Below, piece by piece: positions 59,083-64,000 of a DNA stretch of 64,000 bases. Made by a program: the position numbers and the translations under genes. Positions within the stretch are counted from its first letter, which is position 1. Every line of letters starts with the position of its first letter. Source of the DNA: Bog-532 sp963742865 (GTDB taxonomy: Bacteria > Actinomycetota > Actinomycetes > Streptosporangiales > Streptosporangiaceae). The notes beneath the pieces were generated by a model that worked only from the letters and a program-made list of their open reading frames with translations, had not been told where the DNA came from and did no database searches. The DNA lies in contig CAVUNW010000016.1 in assembly GCA_963742865.1 (NCBI GenBank), forward strand, positions 186,001 through 250,000. The letters run 5' to 3'.

Positions 59083-59249
59083 GACCTGCCCTGCTCGTAA
59101 GTAACTTTACATAGCACTATATCGAACAAAATATCGAAAAGCAAGTTGCAGCGGACGATTAGGCGTGTGCCGGCGGTTCGCGGACGCGGAAGCGCCGGAC
59201 GCGGAAGCGCGGGGCTGAGCCTGGCCTTAGCTTAGCTAGCCTGACCTAG
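59083..59249. promoter_or_regulatory. AT-rich promoter island of the second DUF222 gene
   Basis: The sequence 59098-59150 (TAAGTAACTTTACATAGCAC, TATATCGAACAAAATATCGA) is highly AT-rich, resembling the island before the first DUF222 gene. The rest, to the IS border, is ordinary GC-rich sequence with short TTAGC/CTAGC words. Confidence 0.5.
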
Positions 59250-61255
59250 CCCCGTTTTCCGCATGATCACGTGTTAGGCCCGTGCTCGTTTATCTTCCGG
59301 TAGGGCGGCTGATCTGGATGTTCGTCCGGGGATGCCTGTGAGCGGAGCTTCGTGATGTTGTGACAAACTATCGTGATGGTGAAGGCGGTATTTGCCCGGC
59401 GTGTCACCTGGTACTCGCCGCAGCGCGCCCGTAGCGTTGTGGCAACATGTATCCGAAGGTGAAGACGGTCCGCCGGGGCGGCCGCAGTTATGAGTACCTC
59501 GAGCTGGTCGAAGGCCGCCGCGAGGGCACCCGGGTGCGCCAGCATGTTGTGGCAAACCTGGGCCGCCTTGATGAGCTGGCTGCCAGCGGGAAGCTGGAGC
59601 AGCTGGCCGCCGGGCTGGCCCGGCTGCACCAGCCGCCGGCGGGTACCCGCCGGCACGTGGGGCCGCTGCTGATCGTGGCGCACTACCTGCGGGTCCTGGG
59701 CGTCGCGGAGATCATCGATGCCGCCCTGCCGCGCCGCGGCAGGGCGCTGGCGGGGCACGGGGAGATCACGGCAGTGCTGGCGGCGAGCCGGTTGTGCTCT
59801 CCCGCGCCGCTGTATGACATCGCTGGGTGGGCGTCCTCGGCGGCGGTCGCCGAGCTGCCGGGGCCCCGGCGGCGCTGCTGAACGACGACCGGCTGGGCCG
59901 GTCGCTGGAGGCGCTGGCGAAGGCCGCGGAGGATGTGCGGGGCCAGGTGATGCTCACGGCCGTCCGCCGGTTCCCGGCCGCGGACGCCTCCCGATTGCAC
60001 CTGGACCTGACCGCGGTGCGGTTCGCCGGGAGCTACCCCGGCCCGGACCTGGTTGCGAAGGGCTGGTCCGCGGACCGGACCATCGCCCGGCAGGTCAAGA
60101 CCCTGCAGGCTACGGCGCCGTCCGGGGTGGCGCTGTATTTCCGGCCGCACAAGGGGTCAGCGAACGAACTGCCCGCGTTCGCCGCCGCGATCGAGGCCCT
60201 GGCGGCCGCGCTGCCGCCGGGGCTGGTCGTGGTCGCCGACTCCGGGCTGGGCTATCTCGATCATCTGTGCGCCGCCGACGCCAAGAACGTCAAGTTCGTG
60301 GTGCCGCTGCGCGCGGACACGGGCTGGGCGGCCCGGTTCACCGCCGAAGTGCCCGGCGGCCTGGACGCGCTGGCCGTCCTCGATCACGTCTCGTCCCGGG
60401 AGAAGGACCTGCCCGCCAGCAGGCGCACCACCTGGAAGGGCCTGCTCGCCCCGTTCCCCGTCACCGGTGAGCACGGCACCCGCCACGACCTGCAAGCGGC
60501 CTATATCTGGTCCTCCGAGGAGGCGGCCTCTGTCGCCGCCGCCCGCGAGCGGGCGCTGGCCAGGGCCGGGGAAGCCCTCACCAAGATCCGCAACGGCCTG
60601 GGCGGCCGCTACTACAAGACCCGGAAACAGGTCGACGTGAAGGTCGCCCAGATCCTGTCCGGCCCGGCCGCCGGCCTGATCCGGGTGCGCACCGGCACCA
60701 AAGCCGGCAAACCCGTCATCACCTGGGCCCGCGACACCGAAGCCATCGCCGCGGCATCCCGGCGCGACGGGCTGTACGCGCTGGCCACTAACCTGCCCGA
60801 TCACGATGACGGCAGGCCGCTGACCGCCCTGGACGTGCTGAAGATCTGCAAAGACCAGTGGATCGTCGAGCAACGCCACCGCGACCTGAAGCAGACCCTG
60901 CGGGTCCGGCCCGTCTTCCTCCACAACGACGACCGGATCGAGGCGCTCATCGCGGTCATCGGCATCGCCCTGCTGATCTTCGGGCTGATCGAAGCCGAGC
61001 TACGCGCCAGCCTCGGCGACGGCGTGTCCCTGCCCGGCATCCTGCCCGAAGGCCGCGCCGCCATCCCCACCGCCCGCGCCGCCCTGGCCGCCTTCGACGG
61101 CCTGCACCTGACCTACACCCCGGCCGGAATCGTTCTGGACCGGCTCACCCAAGTCCAGCGAACCATCCTGGCCCACCTCGACATCCCACTGCCCTGGCCC
61201 GAGAAACCAGCCTGAACCCGGCAAACCATGACAGGTACTTATGCGGAAAACGGGC
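59250..61255 (+). mobile_element. Insertion sequence, IS1634-like, 2006 bp with terminal inverted repeats
   Basis: The left end CCCCGTTTTCCGCAT (59250-59264) matches the inverted right end GCCCGTTTTCCGCAT (61255 back to 61241) at 14 of 15 positions. CTAG flanks both ends (59246-59249 and 61256-61259) as a 4-bp target duplication. The duplication includes the stop codon (TAG on the minus strand) of the DUF4082-like gene. The element thus landed exactly at that gene's end and kept its stop. The single transposase gene inside is frameshifted. Confidence 0.85.
59447..61215 (+). pseudogene. IS1634-family DDE transposase, split by a -1 frame change
   Basis: The N-terminal part (59447 to about 59865; MYPKVKTVRRGGRSYEYLEL, VRQHVVANLGRLDELAASGK) ends at TGA 59879-59881. 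The catalytic part continues one base back to 61215: ALLNDDRLGRSLEALAKAAE, LHLDLTAVRFAG (first Asp), GLVVVADSGLGYLDHL (second Asp), and KDQWIVEQRHRDLKQTLRVR (catalytic Glu with the YREK-like region). The change lies at CCG-GGG-CCC-CGG (59858-59868). A -1 slip on GGG would join the halves as LPG-APAALLNDD. It may be a mutation, an assembly indel, or programmed frameshifting. Confidence 0.85.
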
Positions 61256-62252
61256 CTAGCTGGCGCTCAGGGCGAAGATGTGGAGGGCGGCGCTGTAACC
61301 GGCGACGTTGCCCAGGCTGGGGAGGGTGATCGCGCGGATCGTCTTGCCCGCGGTGAGGGGCACGTTCTGCTCGAAGACGTAGATCGTGTGCCCGGAGGAG
61401 CCGGTCGGGTAGCTGGCGTAGTTCACCGCGGCGGCCTGCACGCTGACCGGGTTCCCGTTCTGGCCCGCCGGGTACCAGAAGTTCCCGGCGCTAAGCGTGA
61501 ACGCCCTGCGAGCTGCCGTCGGTGTAGTAGATCGTCCCGGTCCCGGTCTCGGCCGAATTGTTGGCCGCCACGAGGAATCCGAGGCTGGACGCAGAGCCAG
61601 GACCGGAGACCGCGATGGTCTGGCCCTGCGCCACCGTGTTGTCCGGCTGGGCCGGCGGGACGTTAGGCCAGCCGAACGTGTGTCCGCCGGCGCTGACCGT
61701 CGCGCCCGGTGTGAGGCCATCCGCGGCGAGGCCCTGGGCTGAGTACGTGGTCCCGATCCCGTCGAAGCCGGCGAAGCCCGGCGATGGGTTGGTATTGGAA
61801 TCGTTGGTGATGCCGGTGTTGTCGAACGTGGCCGACAGACTGGACGCGGGCACCTGCACCGGGGCGGTGTTGATCAGCGTGTGGCGGCCCGGCCCGGAGG
61901 GCCCGTAGCTGGCGGTGGCGAGCAGGCTGACCACGGAGCCGGCGCCGGTCGCGGGCGGGCACCACACGACCGTAGCGGAGGCGCTGCCGCCGATGGCGCG
62001 GACGCGCTGGGGGGCACCGACGGTCGCGGATCCGGCCGCGGCGCTGGTGGCCGCCGGGCAGGACGCGTCGCTGCCGGAGGGTCCACCCCCAGATGCGATC
62101 TCGCCGGCGGCCTTCGCGGTGGAGGCCGATGCGACGAGGCCTCTCACCGCGTGGGCGACGGACCCGTCAGCCGCCTGGGCTAGCTGAGGGATCCCCAGCG
62201 TGACGGCAAGGGCGACGGCGCCGGCCATGGCTACGCGGATGCGCACGTTCAT
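61256..62252 (-). pseudogene. Secreted DUF4082-like (beta-sandwich) protein, frameshifted
   Basis: ATG 62252 starts a signal peptide (VAMAGAVALAVTLGIPQLAQ-A). A fibronectin-III-like stretch (APQRVRAIGGSASATVVWCP) and a DUF4082-type beta domain follow (FDGIGTTYSAQGLAADGLTP, GHTFGWPNVPPAQPDNTVAQ). One extra G near 61505 ends the frame at GVHA-TAG. In the other frame the domain continues AFTLSAGNFWYPAGQNGNPV, HTIYVFEQNVPLTAGKTIRA and ends HIFALSAS-TAG at 61256. Repaired, it would have about 331 residues. Such domains occur in extracellular carbohydrate- or cell-wall-associated proteins. The IS sits immediately at its stop codon. Confidence 0.8.
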
Positions 62253-62579
62253 CAGACCCGCCCACAGATACACAGAATCGAAAAGTATTCACTCCAAAAG
62301 AACTCGTGTGTGATCAATATGTCAAGACGATGACCGTCCCCGGACGGGTCCGTTTGGTCATGGAAAGGGCCGGGTACCGCGAGGGCGGGGCGGTGCGGTG
62401 CGGCGGGTTCCGGATCGTTGAGAGCCGCCGCGGGCGGTACGGCGGTTCCGGATCGTGAGAGCCGCGGGCGGTACGGCGGGTTCCGGATCGTGAGAGGCGA
62501 GGGCCACCGCGGGCGGTACGCCGGTTCCGGATCGTGAAGAGCCGCAGGCAGTGCGGCGGCCGGCAGATGGGCGGCGGAC
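62253..62579. repeat. Intergenic region with four irregular copies of a GC-rich repeat
   Basis: From about 62385 to 62560 the words GCGGGCGGTACGGCGG and TTCCGGATCGTGAGAG alternate. TTCCGGATCGT starts at 62408, 62446, 62481 and 62525 (spacings 38, 35, 44). No coding frame. The left part (62253-62330) is AT-rich and is the promoter region of the DUF4082-like gene. Confidence 0.75.
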
Positions 62580-62879
62580 GTGGCAGGTGACGGGCGGCCA
62601 GACCGGGCGGGCGGGTCCGGGCGGCCAGACGAGGCGGGCGGGTCCGGGGGGACGGCGGGGCGCGACCGGGACCCGGGCCCGGAGCCGACGCGCGGGGATA
62701 AGCGCCGCTACTTCGTCCTGATGGGGATCTGCATCACGCTGTTCGTGGTCTCGTGGGCGGTGGTGGACCGGTACTCGGTGTTGGCGGCGGTCATCATGTC
62801 GGCGGTGGCCCTGGTCATCCCGCCGTTCGCGGCGATCGTCGCCAACGTGGCCAGCGCCACCGACCGCCGCCGACGCTAA
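62580..62879 (+). CDS. DUF3099-like small membrane protein
   Basis: The 99-aa product has a Gly/Asp/Arg-rich hydrophilic N-terminus of about 38 residues, with GGSGRPDEAGGSGG-type repeats. Two membrane helices follow (RRYFVLMGICITLFVVSWAV, VLAAVIMSAVALVIPPFAAI), ending IVANVASATDRRRR. The helix pair and RRYFVLMGI/VIPPxAxIVAN signature match DUF3099, an actinobacterial family of unknown function. GTG 62580 has no strong ribosome site. Confidence 0.75.
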   Translation: MAGDGRPDRAGGSGRPDEAGGSGGTAGRDRDPGPEPTRGDKRRYFVLMGICITLFVVSWAVVDRYSVLAAVIMSAVALVIPPFAAIVANVASATDRRRR

Positions 62880-62933
62880 CCCGCCGGCGGCGTCCCGGCC
62901 GCGGACGGCCCTCTTGGCAGGTGCGGACCGTGC

Positions 62934-63467
62934 TCAACTGGCGTGCTGCTCCGCGTAGGCGTAGGCGAGCTGGAGGAAGTCCGAGCCGGCCAGCGCAGCC
63001 AGCGTCGTGGCCGCGAGGCGGGTGGCCCGGGGCGCGAAGATGTAACCGGCGGTAAAGCCGGTCGACACCCACATCCCGACGCAGAACGGGCAGCTGATCA
63101 GCTCCCCCACGGTCTTCAGGCGGCTGTCGCCGTCACGGACGTCCTCGGCCAGTTCCGCGGGCCCGGACGTGCCCTCGAACACGGTGAACGGGGCGCGCAG
63201 CGGGCTGGTGACCGGGTCCTTGGCGATGATCCGGCTCAGTTTGTGCGTCGCGACGGCGGTCATGGCCGTATCCCATGGACTGATTCCGTCCGGCAGGCGG
63301 GTGCCGGTCAGCCGGACGGCCGCGCCGATCGTGGCGACCACCCCGCCGTACACCGACATCGCAGTCGCGTACCCGCCGAGCGGGAAGTCTTCCCCGTGCG
63401 CGTACTGTCGCTGCTGGCGGCGCCAGCCGCGGGTCACGCGTTCCTTCAGCGTCGTGATCTCAGACAT
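62934..63467 (-). CDS. DUF1360 family membrane protein
   Basis: The 177-aa product matches DUF1360: DFPLGGYATAMSVYGGVVAT near the N-terminus, DTAMTAVATHKLSRIIAKDP, PLRAPFTVFEGTSGPAELAE, then SCPFCVGMWVSTGFTAGYIF with the conserved Cys pair. It probably has two to three helices. Function unknown. The ATG at 63467 is preferred. An open frame to 63542 adds only Arg/Pro-rich residues. It is divergent from the dehydrogenase at 63666. Confidence 0.85.
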   Translation of the reverse strand: MSEITTLKERVTRGWRRQQRQYAHGEDFPLGGYATAMSVYGGVVATIGAAVRLTGTRLPDGISPWDTAMTAVATHKLSRIIAKDPVTSPLRAPFTVFEGTSGPAELAEDVRDGDSRLKTVGELISCPFCVGMWVSTGFTAGYIFAPRATRLAATTLAALAGSDFLQLAYAYAEQHAS

Positions 63468-63665
63468 AGCGGCCGGTCTACCCATGCCGCGCCCGCCCAT
63501 GCCGGCACGGATGACCGGGCGATCCGGGCGGGCAAAGGGCAAGGTCAGCGGCGTCCCGCGGCAGGCGGAAATTCGCGCCCGAGAGTCCGGGGCCGGGAAG
63601 GTGTAGGCGGTCAGCCGTCGGGTAGCGGGCGGCGGTCACGGGGTCGAGACGAAGGCAGGTGGGCG

Positions 63666-64000
63666 ATGGCCGGCAAGGAAACGGTGGCGGTGCTGGGCGC
63701 CGGGGGCACGATGGGTTTCGCGATGGCGCGTAACCTGCTCCGCAACGGGATCAGCGTGCGGGCGTGGAACCGGTCGCGGGACAGAGCCGAGCTACTGGCC
63801 AGGGATGGCGCGCAGGTATGCGACACCCCGGCGGAGGCGGCCGAGGGCGCGAGCGTGATCCTCACCATGCTGGCCGACGCGGACGCGGTGCTGAACGTGA
63901 TGACCGGTGAGCGGGGCGCCCTGTCCGCCGTCCCCCCGGCCACCGGTTCGGGCGCCGTCGACGGCGTGATCTGGCTGCAGATGAGCACGATCGGCGAGGC
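63666..64000 (+). CDS. 3-hydroxyisobutyrate dehydrogenase-like NAD(P)-dependent enzyme (partial, runs off the window)
   Basis: The frame opens at ATG 63666 (GGCAGGTGG upstream) and continues to the window edge for 111 codons. It encodes a Rossmann start TVAVLGAGGTMGFAMARNLL, then GISVRAWNRSRDRAELLARD, VILTMLADADAVLNVMTG and LQMSTIGEA. These are the NAD(P)-binding signature and substrate loop of the beta-hydroxyacid dehydrogenase family. The specific substrate cannot be told from the N-terminal third. Confidence 0.88.
   Translation, partial: MAGKETVAVLGAGGTMGFAMARNLLRNGISVRAWNRSRDRAELLARDGAQVCDTPAEAAEGASVILTMLADADAVLNVMTGERGALSAVPPATGSGAVDGVIWLQMSTIGE

Overview
The window is high-GC, densely coding DNA from an actinobacterium (phylum Actinomycetota). 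The evidence is the strong third-position GC bias, many GTG starts with GGAGG-type ribosome sites, a WhiB iron-sulfur regulator, an AfsR-type SARP/NB-ARC/TPR regulator, an F420-type luciferase-like oxidoreductase, MenA, two DUF222/HNH (13E12-like) genes, an MTB12-like lipoprotein and a VKOR/DsbA thiol-oxidation set. I cannot name the genus. A filamentous, soil-type lineage is a reasonable guess. No rRNA, tRNA, CRISPR array or replication origin was seen.

Layout. 1-3640: branched-chain amino acid dehydratase ilvD, a GNAT and menA. 3944-10172: two proteins with related HTH domains and very long low-complexity regions flank a stomatin/NfeD membrane pair. 10231-13567: GNAT, PhzF-like, PHP phosphatase-like and DUF2695 genes. 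13828-19215: LLM oxidoreductase, a DUF222/HNH nuclease-like gene, a probable orphan toxin/immunity pair and an AIM24 protein. 19346-23879: alkylation-damage repair (Ada/AlkA fusion plus Ogt), NUDIX, an unknown gene and a nitroreductase. 23988-28283: a FUSC-type membrane protein convergent with a GH127-like secreted enzyme. 28466-36865: Rieske protein, a tightly coupled four-gene set (acyl-CoA dehydrogenase-like, PIG-L deacetylase, NodS-like methyltransferase, GT2), hydrolase, pirin, class-I glutamine amidotransferase-like gene, an SDR stub and serA. 37015-40073: frameshifted AfsR-type regulator. 41025-45997: two DsbA-like proteins (one frameshifted), MFS exporter, lipoprotein and VKOR. 46505-49131: MHYT sensor, frameshifted G1 peptidase and WhiB. 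49444-56761: DMT transporter and a formate dehydrogenase operon. 56978-62252: decayed DUF222/HNH gene, an IS element and a frameshifted DUF4082-like secreted protein. 62580-64000: DUF3099, DUF1360 and a beta-hydroxyacid dehydrogenase running off the end.

The clearest biological result is a selenocysteine formate dehydrogenase. fdhA is interrupted by an in-frame TGA at 56201-56203, at the catalytic position. A textbook bacterial SECIS hairpin follows immediately (6-bp stem, GGTCT loop, 18 nt after the TGA). fdhA is followed by a four-cluster FeS subunit, an NrfD-type membrane subunit and a gamma-carbonic anhydrase, all nearly touching or overlapping. This suggests an inward-facing membrane formate:quinone system coupled to CO2 hydration. 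It predicts selA, selB, selC and selD elsewhere in the genome.

The second theme is instability. In-frame minisatellites occur in about ten genes, with paired frame switches in two of them. At least seven otherwise conserved genes carry single-base frameshifts. Residual assembly indels are a serious alternative explanation to real gene decay, so the frameshift calls below should be read with that in mind.
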